From Acetobacteraceae bacterium (lineage in GTDB: Bacteria > Pseudomonadota > Alphaproteobacteria > Acetobacterales > Acetobacteraceae): 52,251 nucleotides of DNA. The notes beneath the pieces were generated by a model. That model did not search any database. It was not told where the DNA came from and saw only the letters and a list, made by a program, of their open reading frames with translations. The position numbers were made by a program, and so were the translations under genes. Within the stretch, counting starts at the first letter, position 1; each line of letters starts with the position of its first letter. The stretch spans positions 1 to 52,251 of the forward strand of contig JAIYDS010000182.1 in assembly GCA_027487385.1 (NCBI GenBank), given 5' to 3'. Shown in pieces: positions 42,204-49,592 of the stretch.

Positions 42204-43138
42204 GCCAGCACCCATTCATGGAACAGCTGAAGGTCAATATTGCCGCCGCAGAGGATGGTCGCCACGCGCTTGCCCTGCATCGCCGCGCGCTCCTGCATCA
42301 GGGCGGCGAAGGGGGCGGCGCCGGCGCCCTCGGCCAGGTTGTGCGTGTCCGTCCAATAGGCGCGGATCGCGTCGCGCACCTCGTCATCCGTGACGGTGAC
42401 GATGCGCGCGGCACCCTTCAGGATCATCTCCAGCGCGGCGGGGTCGGGGATGCGGGTCGCCATGCCATCGGCGCGCGTGATGGCCTGCGGCGTCTCGATC
42501 ACGCGGCCCGCGGCGAAGCTCTGCGCATAGGCATCGGCGCCGGTGGATTGCACGCCGATGATCTCGGTCTTCAGCCCCAGAAGGTCCCGCGCCATGATGC
42601 AGCCGCAGATGCCCGAGCCGAGGCCGACCGGCACATAAAGCGCATCCAGCGGCGGCGCGGCGCGGAACAGCTCCAGCGCATAGGTGGCCACACCGCGCAC
42701 CAGGTCCGGCGCGAAGGAGGGGGCGAAATCGAGGCCATGCTCGGCCGCGTAATCGCGCGCGAATTGCCGCGCCACGTCGAAATCCGCGCCATGCTCGATC
42801 AGCGTCGCGCCTTGCGCCCGCATGGCCGCGTTCTTCTCGGTGGAATTGCCGATCGGCACCACGATGGTGACGGGAATGCCCGCCTTCGCCCCGGCATAGG
42901 CCAGCGACTGCCCGTGATTGCCGCGCGTGGCGCTGACCACCCCGGGTGAGCGCAGATGCTCGAAATAGGTGAGGCCGCCGCGCACCTTGAAGGCGCCGGT
43001 GGGGGTGTGGTTCTCATGCTTCACCCAGACCTCGCAGCCGGCGCGCTGCGCCAACAGGGGCCAGGCATATTGCGGCGTGGCGGGGAAATGCCGCCGGATC
43101 AGGGCTTCGGCGGCTTCAAGCGCGGGGAGGGTGAACAT
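42200..43138 (-). CDS. PLP-dependent threonine/serine dehydratase-like enzyme
   Basis: 312 residues of fold type II. The Schiff-base lysine is in ENHTPTGAFKVRGG and the phosphate-binding glycine loop is VGLGSGICG. SATRGNHGQSLAYAGAK is typical of threonine/serine dehydratases and racemases. There is no regulatory ACT domain, so a catabolic rather than IlvA role is likely. It is translationally coupled to the amidohydrolase and follows the ABC exporter by 32 bp. The exact substrate is open. Confidence 0.85.
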   Translation of the reverse strand: MFTLPALEAAEALIRRHFPATPQYAWPLLAQRAGCEVWVKHENHTPTGAFKVRGGLTYFEHLRSPGVVSATRGNHGQSLAYAGAKAGIPVTIVVPIGNSTEKNAAMRAQGATLIEHGADFDVARQFARDYAAEHGLDFAPSFAPDLVRGVATYALELFRAAPPLDALYVPVGLGSGICGCIMARDLLGLKTEIIGVQSTGADAYAQSFAAGRVIETPQAITRADGMATRIPDPAALEMILKGAARIVTVTDDEVRDAIRAYWTDTHNLAEGAGAAPFAALMQERAAMQGKRVATILCGGNIDLQLFHEWVLA

Positions 43139-43170
43139 CCCCCCACGCTATCCAGGAACGCGCCCGGCCG

Positions 43171-44928
43171 CTACTCGCTGCTGCCGGTGAGCTGCGTCTT
43201 CACCAGATCGGCGAAGCGCCCGCCCTGCGCCAGCAGCGCCTGGAAGCTGCCGCGCTCCACGATGCGGCCCTGGTCGAAGACCAGGATCTCATCCGCGTCG
43301 CGCACGGTGGAGAGCCGGTGCGCGATGATGAAGGTGGTGCGCCCGGCCATCAGCGCGCGCAGCGCCTTGGCCACCTTCGCCTCCGTCGCGGCGTCCAGCG
43401 CGCTGGTCGCCTCGTCCAGGATCAGCACGGGCGGGTCCTTCAGCAAGGCGCGGGCGATGGCAAGGCGCTGCCGCTGCCCGCCCGAGAGCGAGGCCCCGCG
43501 CTCGCCCACCATCGTGTCATAGCCTTGCGGCTGGCGGATGATGAAGTCATGCGCCTCGGCCATGCGGCAGGCGCGCTCGATCTCCTCCTGCGTCGCATCG
43601 GGGCGGCCGACCAGCAGGTTGTCGCGGATGCTGCGGTTGAACAGCATGCTCTCCTGGAAGACCACGCCGATGTTGCGCCGCAGGCTCTCCAGCCGGATGT
43701 CCCGCAGATCCACGCCATCCAGCGTCACGCGCCCATCCGTCGGGTCCCAGAGGCGTTGCAGCAGCTGCATCGAGGTCGTCTTGCCCGCCCCCGTGGTGCC
43801 GACCAGCGCGATGGTCTGGCCGGGCTGCGAGGCGAGGTCGATGCCGTTCAGGATGCGCCCGCTGGTCGGGTAGGAGAAGCCGACGCCCTCGAAGCGCACA
43901 TGCCCTTCCGCGCGGCCGATCTCCCGCGCATCGGGCCGCTCCGGCACGGTGCTGACGGTGTCCAGCACCTCGAAGAACTGCTTCAGCGCCGGCGCCTGGA
44001 ACAGCATGTGCGAGACGAAGCCGACCGCGCCCTCCAGCCGCGCCACCAGCAGCGTCGCGAAGCCCATGAAGCTGACGATGTCGCCCACGCTCGCCTGGCC
44101 GCGCAGATGCAGCAGCGTGCCTAGCATGAAGATCAGGATCACGGTGATGGTGCTGGCCGCGCGTGTCAGCACATGCACCAGCGCCCACCAGTTCAGTACC
44201 GGGAACTGGTGGTCCAGCACCTGGCGCATGATGTCGCCGAACATCTTCGCTTCGCTGTTCAGCCGGGTGAAGGACTGCACCACCACCACATTGGAGAGCG
44301 CATCCTGCGCCGAGCCGGCGAGCTGGGTGTGGAACTGCTCCACCTTCATCTGCGCCACCTGCGTCTTGCGGATGACCAGCGTGGTGAGGATCGTGAAGAT
44401 GATCACGAGGCCGATCAGCAGCAGCCCGAGCCGCCAGTTCAGCATCATGGTCAGCGGCAGCAGCACCAGGGCGCCGATGAAGGTGATCAGATGCTCGCGG
44501 AAGAAGGCGAGCCAGAGGCCGAAGAGGTTGTCGCACCCCATCAGCATCACCTTCATCAGCCGGCCGGACTGCACATCGCCATGGAATTCCAGCGGCAGCG
44601 CCAGCACATGCTGGAAGTATTTGGACATCATGGTCAGCCGGTTGCGATGCGCCATGCGGTCCGCGAGCAGCGAGACGGCGACATTCGCGCCGATCGCCGA
44701 GAGCCCGACCGCGGCCCAGATCGCCAGCAGGACGAAGGCCTCGGTCCAGACATTGCTCTCGGTCATCCGCTCGGAGCGGGCCAGCAGGTCGATCACCCGG
44801 CCGAAGAGCACGGGCTCCAGGAATTGGAGCCCGGCCAGCGCCACGGCGGCGGCCGTCAGCCCGTAGGCCACCTGGCGGTCGGGCTTCAGTAGCGCCAGCA
44901 CGCGGATGTAGATGCGGATGAAGTCCAT
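43171..44928 (-). CDS. ABC exporter half-transporter, NdvA/cyclic glucan exporter-like
   Basis: 585 residues. A six-helix membrane domain is followed by an ATPase with Walker A GTTGAGKTTS, signature LSGGQRQRLAIA and Walker B VLILDEATSALD. In the membrane part LFGLWLAFFREHLITFIGALVLLP resembles NdvA/ChvA beta-1,2-glucan exporters. No ndvB-like glucan synthase is present, so a lipid or other glycan could be the cargo. The ATG at 44928 gives an NdvA-like N-terminus (MDFIRIYIRVLALLKP). It heads a possible three-gene transcript with the dehydratase and amidohydrolase. Confidence 0.87.
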   Translation of the reverse strand: MDFIRIYIRVLALLKPDRQVAYGLTAAAVALAGLQFLEPVLFGRVIDLLARSERMTESNVWTEAFVLLAIWAAVGLSAIGANVAVSLLADRMAHRNRLTMMSKYFQHVLALPLEFHGDVQSGRLMKVMLMGCDNLFGLWLAFFREHLITFIGALVLLPLTMMLNWRLGLLLIGLVIIFTILTTLVIRKTQVAQMKVEQFHTQLAGSAQDALSNVVVVQSFTRLNSEAKMFGDIMRQVLDHQFPVLNWWALVHVLTRAASTITVILIFMLGTLLHLRGQASVGDIVSFMGFATLLVARLEGAVGFVSHMLFQAPALKQFFEVLDTVSTVPERPDAREIGRAEGHVRFEGVGFSYPTSGRILNGIDLASQPGQTIALVGTTGAGKTTSMQLLQRLWDPTDGRVTLDGVDLRDIRLESLRRNIGVVFQESMLFNRSIRDNLLVGRPDATQEEIERACRMAEAHDFIIRQPQGYDTMVGERGASLSGGQRQRLAIARALLKDPPVLILDEATSALDAATEAKVAKALRALMAGRTTFIIAHRLSTVRDADEILVFDQGRIVERGSFQALLAQGGRFADLVKTQLTGSSE

Positions 44929-45071
44929 CGGCGGGGATCCTGAAGGGCTCTTGGCCCCCGCCTGTAGCAACAGGGTGGCGGCGCGCAAGAGCGAAGGCGG
45001 CGGCGCCCCTTGAAGGCGGTCCGGCGCTGGGCCAGTGTGATGAATAAAGATACATCCAGGGAGACTTCCAA

Positions 45072-46073
45072 ATGCGCTTCACCCGCCGCGCCGTGCTGGC
45101 CACGGGCCTTGCCGCTCCCGGCCTGGCCCTGGCCCAGGCTGCCACCCCGGCCTGGGCGCCGACCCGCCCGATCCGCCTCATCGTCGGCTTCACCCCGGCC
45201 GGCACCACCGACATCGCCGCCCGCATCCTGGCCGAGCCACTCTCCCAGCGCCTGGGCCAACAGGTGGTGATCGAGAACCGCCCAGGCGCCGGCGGCAATG
45301 TCGGCGCCGACGTGGTCGCCAAGGCCGAGCCGGATGGCCACACCATCCTGATGAAGACGGTCAGCTCCGGCGCCATCAACTACCAGCTCTATGGGGCGCG
45401 CATGCCCTACAAGCCCGAGGATTTCTCCGGCATCAGCCTGGTGGTGCGCGTCCCCAACGCGATCTTCGTCAATCCCGGCGTCAGGGCGAATACCCTGGCT
45501 GAGCTGGTGGCCCTGGCGCGCGCCAATCCGGGCCGCATGAACATCGGCAGCAGCGGCGTCGGCACCTCGCTGCACATGACGGGCGAGTTGCTCAAGCTCG
45601 CCGCCGGCATTGACCTGACGCATGTGCCCTTCCGTGGCGCCGGGCCGATGATGCAGGAGATCATCGCCGGGCGCATCGAGGTGGGGGTGGACAACCTCCC
45701 CTCCGTCATCGGCCATCTGCGCGAGGGGCGGCTGCGCCCGCTTGCCGTCACCACCGCGACGCGCAGCCCCTCGCTGCCCGATGTGCCCACCACGGCCGAG
45801 GCGGGCTTCCCCGCCGTCGAGGCCACGGCCTGGTTCGGCCTGGCCGGCCCCTCGCGCATGCCGCGCGCCGCCATCAACCGCATCAATGCCGAGGTGGAGG
45901 CCATCCTGGCCGACCCCGCCATCTGGCGCCGCTTTGACGATCTGGGCGGCATGCGGGCCGATCTCGTGCCGGGCGGCGGCAGCACGCCCGAGACCTTCGA
46001 CAGCTTCATCCGCGCCGAAGTGGCCAAGTGGAGCGAGGCGGTGCGCCGTTCCGGCGCCTCGGTGGAAGGATGA
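45072..46073 (+). CDS. Bug/TctC-family periplasmic solute-binding protein 1
   Basis: 333 residues with a signal peptide ending near LALAQA. The family pattern is clear: APTRPIRLIVGFTPAGTTDIAARILAEPL, VIENRPGAGGNVGADVVAKAEPDG, and the LTHVPFRGAGPMMQEIIAGRIEVG segment. Bug proteins bind carboxylates or other small molecules for tripartite tricarboxylate transporters. No TctA/TctB membrane genes adjoin, which is common for this expanded family. GGGAG precedes the ATG. It is coupled to a second Bug gene by an ATGA overlap. Confidence 0.93.
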   Translation: MRFTRRAVLATGLAAPGLALAQAATPAWAPTRPIRLIVGFTPAGTTDIAARILAEPLSQRLGQQVVIENRPGAGGNVGADVVAKAEPDGHTILMKTVSSGAINYQLYGARMPYKPEDFSGISLVVRVPNAIFVNPGVRANTLAELVALARANPGRMNIGSSGVGTSLHMTGELLKLAAGIDLTHVPFRGAGPMMQEIIAGRIEVGVDNLPSVIGHLREGRLRPLAVTTATRSPSLPDVPTTAEAGFPAVEATAWFGLAGPSRMPRAAINRINAEVEAILADPAIWRRFDDLGGMRADLVPGGGSTPETFDSFIRAEVAKWSEAVRRSGASVEG

Positions 46074-47068
46074 GCGGCTTTCCCCGACGCGCGGTCCTCG
46101 CCGCGCCGCTCTTCGCACCCGCGCTGGCACAAGCACAGGCAACCCTGCCCCCTTGGGCGCCGACGCGCCCCCTGCGCCTCGTCATCCCCTTCCCGCCCGG
46201 CGGCACGACCGACCTGGTCGGCCGCATGGTGGCCGAGCGGCTTTCGCCCAAGCTGGGCCAGCCCGTGATCGTCGAGAACCGGCCGGGCGCCGGCGGCAAT
46301 ATCGCCGGCGAATTCGTCGCCCGCGCCGAGCCGGACGGGCAGACGCTGCTCTTCACCTCCATCGGCACGGGCGCCATCAACTTCGCCGTCTATGGCGCGC
46401 GCATGCCCTGGCGGCCGGAGGAGATGGCGGCCATTGGGCTGGTGACGCGGATGCCGAACGTCCTGATGGTGGCCAACCGCCTGCCAGTCCGCACCATGGC
46501 GGAATTTCTCGATTTCGCGCGCAGCCGGCAGGGCGAGATCACCTATGGCACCGCCGGCATCGGCAGCTCGCCCCATATCTGCATGGAATTGCTGGGCCAG
46601 CTGACGGGCATCCGCTTCGTCCATGTGCCCTTCCGGGGCTCGGGGCCCATGCTGACCGAGCTGATGGCCGAGCGGGTGGATTGCGGGATGGACAATATTC
46701 CCTCGGCCTTGCCCTTCATTCGCGACAATAGGCTGCGCGCCATTGGCATGACGGGCGCCAGCCGCAGCCCGGTGGTGCCGGAGGTGCCCGTCTTCGCCGA
46801 AACCCTCCCCGGCTTCGAGGCGACGGCCTGGTTTGGCATCATCAGCTCGGCCCGCGTGCCGCGCCCGGTGATCGAGCGCCTCGGCGTGGAGGTGGACCTG
46901 ATCGCGCGCGATCCGGCCTTCCGTGCGCGGCTCACGGAATTCGGCGCGGAAGGGCCGGGGCTGACGCCGGAAGGCGGCAGCAGCCCTGCCGCCTTCGAGG
47001 CCTTCATTGCGGCCGAAATCCGCAAATGGGGCGAGGTGGTGCGAAAGGCGCAGGTGCGGGTGGAGTGA
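46070..47068 (+). CDS. Bug/TctC-family periplasmic solute-binding protein 2
   Basis: 332 residues with an N-terminal signal (RRAVLAAPLFAPALAQAQ). It shares the whole layout with its upstream neighbour: PLRLVIPFPPGGTTDLVGRMVAERLSP, ENRPGAGGNIAGEFVARAEPDG and FVHVPFRGSGPMLTELMAERVDCGMDN. It overlaps the first gene by 4 bp and looks like a tandem duplication that has since diverged. The ligand is unknown, and no membrane partner is encoded next to it. Confidence 0.92.
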   Translation: MSGFPRRAVLAAPLFAPALAQAQATLPPWAPTRPLRLVIPFPPGGTTDLVGRMVAERLSPKLGQPVIVENRPGAGGNIAGEFVARAEPDGQTLLFTSIGTGAINFAVYGARMPWRPEEMAAIGLVTRMPNVLMVANRLPVRTMAEFLDFARSRQGEITYGTAGIGSSPHICMELLGQLTGIRFVHVPFRGSGPMLTELMAERVDCGMDNIPSALPFIRDNRLRAIGMTGASRSPVVPEVPVFAETLPGFEATAWFGIISSARVPRPVIERLGVEVDLIARDPAFRARLTEFGAEGPGLTPEGGSSPAAFEAFIAAEIRKWGEVVRKAQVRVE

Positions 47069-47081
47069 TGGCGGGTGGTCC

Positions 47082-47098
47082 GCGGGGGCGTTGCCCGC
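47082..47098 (+). terminator. Weak hairpin after tandem Bug genes
   Basis: GCGGGGGC-GTT-GCCCGC with one bulged G, 14 bp after the second Bug stop and in the 111-bp gap to the convergent GST gene. There is no T-run directly after it, so it is only a tentative terminator. Confidence 0.3.
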
Positions 47099-47179
47099 CC
47101 GGTCTTCCCCCCCTTGGCCTTCCCGGCAGCGTGACAAGCGGCGCGGTTTTCTCGCCTTTCCCGCGCCCCGGCCGGCGGA

Positions 47180-47809
47180 TCAGGGCCTGGGGAAGCGCGC
47201 CCCGGGAAGCAGGTCATAGGGCGGCTTCCACCCTGGCATGGCCCGGAAGCGCGCGATCCAGCCGCTGATATGGGGAAAGGCCGCCATCTCCAGCGGCCAT
47301 TCCTCCTGCGGGAAATGCAGATAGCCCTGCATCGAGATGTCGGCGATGCAGGGCGCATCGCCCAGCAGGAAATCCCGCCCCTGGAGCTGCGCTTCCACCA
47401 CGCGGAAGGCGTTTTCCGCCCGCGCGCGAAAGGCGGCCACCACGGCCGGGTCGGGACTGGCGGTGAAGCTGTGCAGCCAGCGCCAGGTGGCCAGGTAGCT
47501 GGTGAATTTGTGGTTGTCGAAGAAGAGCCAGCGGAGCTGCTCCTCCGCATCCGTTGCGCCGAAACGGCCGAGCTCGCGGCTGAGATAGGTCAGGATCACG
47601 CCCGATTGTGTGCGGCTGCGCCCGGCATGCTCCAGCACCGGAACCTCGCCCATCACGCTGACGCGGGCGCGCCATTCGGGGGTGCGGGTCTCGCCGTGGT
47701 AGTAATCCACGGGAATGCCCTCCCACTCGGCGCCGCACAGCGCAAGCATGAGGGCGACCTTGTAGCAGCCACCGGATTCGGGAAAGCAGTGAAGCCGAAA
47801 CGCCGCCAT
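47180..47809 (-). CDS. Glutathione S-transferase family protein
   Basis: 209 residues. The thioredoxin-like N-terminal domain (RLHCFPESGGCYKVALML, then VPVLEHAGRSRTQSGVILTYL with the cis-Pro and glutathione gamma-glutamyl site) is followed by a helical C-terminal domain with GDAPCIADISMQGYL (GST N-capping box region). It probably conjugates or reduces small electrophiles. The ATG at 47809 gives the normal family N-terminus; it is only 12 bp from the divergent pseudouridine synthase start. Confidence 0.87.
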   Translation of the reverse strand: MAAFRLHCFPESGGCYKVALMLALCGAEWEGIPVDYYHGETRTPEWRARVSVMGEVPVLEHAGRSRTQSGVILTYLSRELGRFGATDAEEQLRWLFFDNHKFTSYLATWRWLHSFTASPDPAVVAAFRARAENAFRVVEAQLQGRDFLLGDAPCIADISMQGYLHFPQEEWPLEMAAFPHISGWIARFRAMPGWKPPYDLLPGARFPRP

Positions 47810-47821
47810 GCGGAACCTCCT

Positions 47822-48487
47822 GTGAAGCGCGGCCAGGATTTGCCGGAGGGCATCCGCGCGCGCATCCTGCATGAGGATACGGCGGTGATCATCCTCGACA
47901 AGCCGGCCGGGTTGGCCGTGCATGCGGGGCCGCGGGGCGGGCCCTCGCTGGAGGATTGGCTGCCGGCGCTGCAGCAGGGCAAGCGGCACCTGCCCCAGCC
48001 GGCGCATCGGCTGGACACGGATACGGCGGGCTGCCTCGCGCTGGGCCGGACCAAGCCCAGCATCGCCGCGCTGAACAAGCTCTTCGCCGAGGGCCAGGCG
48101 CAGAAGACCTATTGGGCCGTGCTCACCGCGCCGCCGCCCACCGAAAGCGGCGTCTGCGAGGCGCCGCTGCTGAAGATCAGCACCCGGGCGCAGGGCTGGC
48201 GCATCGTGGTGGATGCGGCCGGCCAATCGGCACGCACGGAATGGCGCGTGCTGGGGCAGGACGGCGCGCTGACCGCTGTGGAACTTACCCCGCGCACCGG
48301 GCGCACGCATCAGCTGCGCGCCCACATGGCCCATTTGGGCTGCCCCATCCTGGGCGATGAACGCTATGGCGGCGGCACGGGCGCCATGCACCTGCTGGCC
48401 CGGCGCCTGGTGCTGCCCGGCATCGCGGCCGAGGCGCCCATCCCCCCCCATATGCGAAAGGCCCTGGCGCAATGCGGCGTGTCCTGA
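47822..48487 (+). CDS. RluA-family pseudouridine synthase
   Basis: 221 residues. The catalytic motif HRLDTDTAG holds Asp65. ILHEDTAVIILDKPAGLAVHAG at the N-terminus and TPRTGRTHQLRAHMAHLGCPILGDERYGG at the C-terminus are family hallmarks. There is no S4 RNA-binding domain, as in RluA and TruC. The target (23S rRNA or tRNA) cannot be told. The GTG at 47822 was chosen; a downstream TTG is possible. The promoter must lie inside or right against the divergent GST gene. It overlaps the next gene by 16 bp. Confidence 0.9.
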   Translation: MKRGQDLPEGIRARILHEDTAVIILDKPAGLAVHAGPRGGPSLEDWLPALQQGKRHLPQPAHRLDTDTAGCLALGRTKPSIAALNKLFAEGQAQKTYWAVLTAPPPTESGVCEAPLLKISTRAQGWRIVVDAAGQSARTEWRVLGQDGALTAVELTPRTGRTHQLRAHMAHLGCPILGDERYGGGTGAMHLLARRLVLPGIAAEAPIPPHMRKALAQCGVS

Positions 48488-48843
48488 TCCTCGTCGCGGC
48501 CGCGCCGCTGCTGATGGCGCAAGGGCTGCCGCGCCCCTTTTGCGATTTCGGCCAGGGCCTCGCCGCCCTGCGCACGGTGGAGCGCGAGGCGGCCCTGCCC
48601 GTGCCCGGCGTCACCGAAGGCCGTGCGCGCGGCGAGGCGGCCGTGACCGGGCTGGAAACGGCGGCCAGCATCTTTGCGGGCTGCGGCTGCCCGCGCCTGG
48701 CCGAGCTGACGCGCGAGGCGCGGCTGGTGGCGCAAAGCGCGCCCTCGGAGGCGAGCGTGGCGCGGCTCACGCAGGTCTTCGGGCAGATCCGCTTCCGGGC
48801 GCAATTGGCGCGGGAGCATTCGGATCGGCAGGGGTGCCGGTGA
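48472..48843 (+). CDS. Small exported hypothetical protein
   Basis: 123 residues. A short signal peptide (MRRVLILVAAAPLLMAQG) precedes a mainly helical body with four cysteines (PFCDF, GCGCP and a C-terminal GCR). It overlaps the pseudouridine synthase gene by 16 bp and so is probably co-expressed. A family B hairpin follows seven bases after the stop. I do not recognise the family. The cysteine layout differs from the FCDGRI protein group despite the PFCDF start. Confidence 0.6.
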   Translation: MRRVLILVAAAPLLMAQGLPRPFCDFGQGLAALRTVEREAALPVPGVTEGRARGEAAVTGLETAASIFAGCGCPRLAELTREARLVAQSAPSEASVARLTQVFGQIRFRAQLAREHSDRQGCR

Positions 48844-48849
48844 AGAAGG

Positions 48850-48887
48850 AAAAAGGGCCTCCGGCGGCCGGGGCCGAAAGGCCCCGG
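48850..48887. terminator. Partial family B element with GNRA-type hairpin
   Basis: Begins with AAAAAGGGCCTCCGGCGGC like the other family B copies, but then folds back at once as CCGGGGCC-GAAA-GGCCCCGG (48868-48887). The far arm is missing, so it is a truncated or alternative form. It lies between convergent genes and may terminate the pseudouridine synthase transcript. Confidence 0.6.
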
Positions 48888-48918
48888 AACCCAGGAATTG
48901 GGTCCTTGCCCCCACTCC

Positions 48919-49182
48919 TCAATCCCATCCGGCCTGGCGCGAGCATTCCCGCCGCGCACGCGGATTCGTCCGCTCCCATTGCGTGACGGAGCGCGTCTCA
49001 TGGTCGCTCATGCGGTTCACCATGCAGCGGCAATAGGCCGTGACCACCCGGCGGGAGGCACCCTCATCGGCATTGTCGCGGATGCATTGCTCGACCCAGC
49101 GGCGGTCCTCGCTGCTGCTGCCGGTCGTGGCGCAGCCGGTGGCGAGCAGAAAAAGGCCGATCAGCGCGAGGCGCAGGGGCAT
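48919..49182 (-). CDS. Small putative lipoprotein
   Basis: 87 residues. The N-terminus MPLRLALIGLFLLATGCATT is a lipoprotein-type signal with LATGC as lipobox. The rest holds CIRDNADEG...TAYCRCMVNRM with three further cysteines. The protein ends in ECSRQAGWD. It is the last of three genes on this strand after pbpC, with a 17-bp gap. Function is unknown; an outer-membrane or periplasmic anchor protein is likely. Confidence 0.65.
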   Translation of the reverse strand: MPLRLALIGLFLLATGCATTGSSSEDRRWVEQCIRDNADEGASRRVVTAYCRCMVNRMSDHETRSVTQWERTNPRARRECSRQAGWD

Positions 49183-49199
49183 GGATGTCGTCTCCAGGG

Positions 49200-49592
49200 T
49201 CAGGCCGGGCCGCGCGCCCAGCGCGGCAGCAGCGCAAAGATCAGATAGGCCAGCAGGGTGACCAGCCCAGGCGGCGTCGCGAAATCCGTCAGCCAGGCCT
49301 GGAGGTCCCAGCCGCGCAGCGCGACGCCGGTGAAGAATTCCAGGGCGAGCAGGAGGGAGAGTGCGGCGAAGCCCATGCGCAGCCTGGCCTCGCCGGGGGG
49401 CACGCCACAGCGGCGGATGATGCGGGGGGCGATCCACCAGCAGAAGCCGAGCATCACCGGCAGTTCGACCAGCAGCGCGACCAGCCGGCCCATCGCCGGC
49501 ACCAGCAGGAATTCGCGGATCGGCCCCAGGAGAAAGCCCAGGCCAAAGGCGGCCAGCACGTAAAGGATGGCGGCCTTCAGCTCCCGGCTCAT
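49200..49592 (-). CDS. Small integral membrane protein of unknown function
   Basis: 130 residues with four predicted membrane helices (ILYVLAAFGLGFLLG, LVALLVELPVMLGFCWWI, FAALSLLLALEFFTG, LVTLLAYLIFALLP). It overlaps the pbpC stop as ATGA and is therefore translated with it. I do not recognise a named family. The coupling to a peptidoglycan synthase hints at an envelope role only. Confidence 0.65.
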   Translation of the reverse strand: MSRELKAAILYVLAAFGLGFLLGPIREFLLVPAMGRLVALLVELPVMLGFCWWIAPRIIRRCGVPPGEARLRMGFAALSLLLALEFFTGVALRGWDLQAWLTDFATPPGLVTLLAYLIFALLPRWARGPA

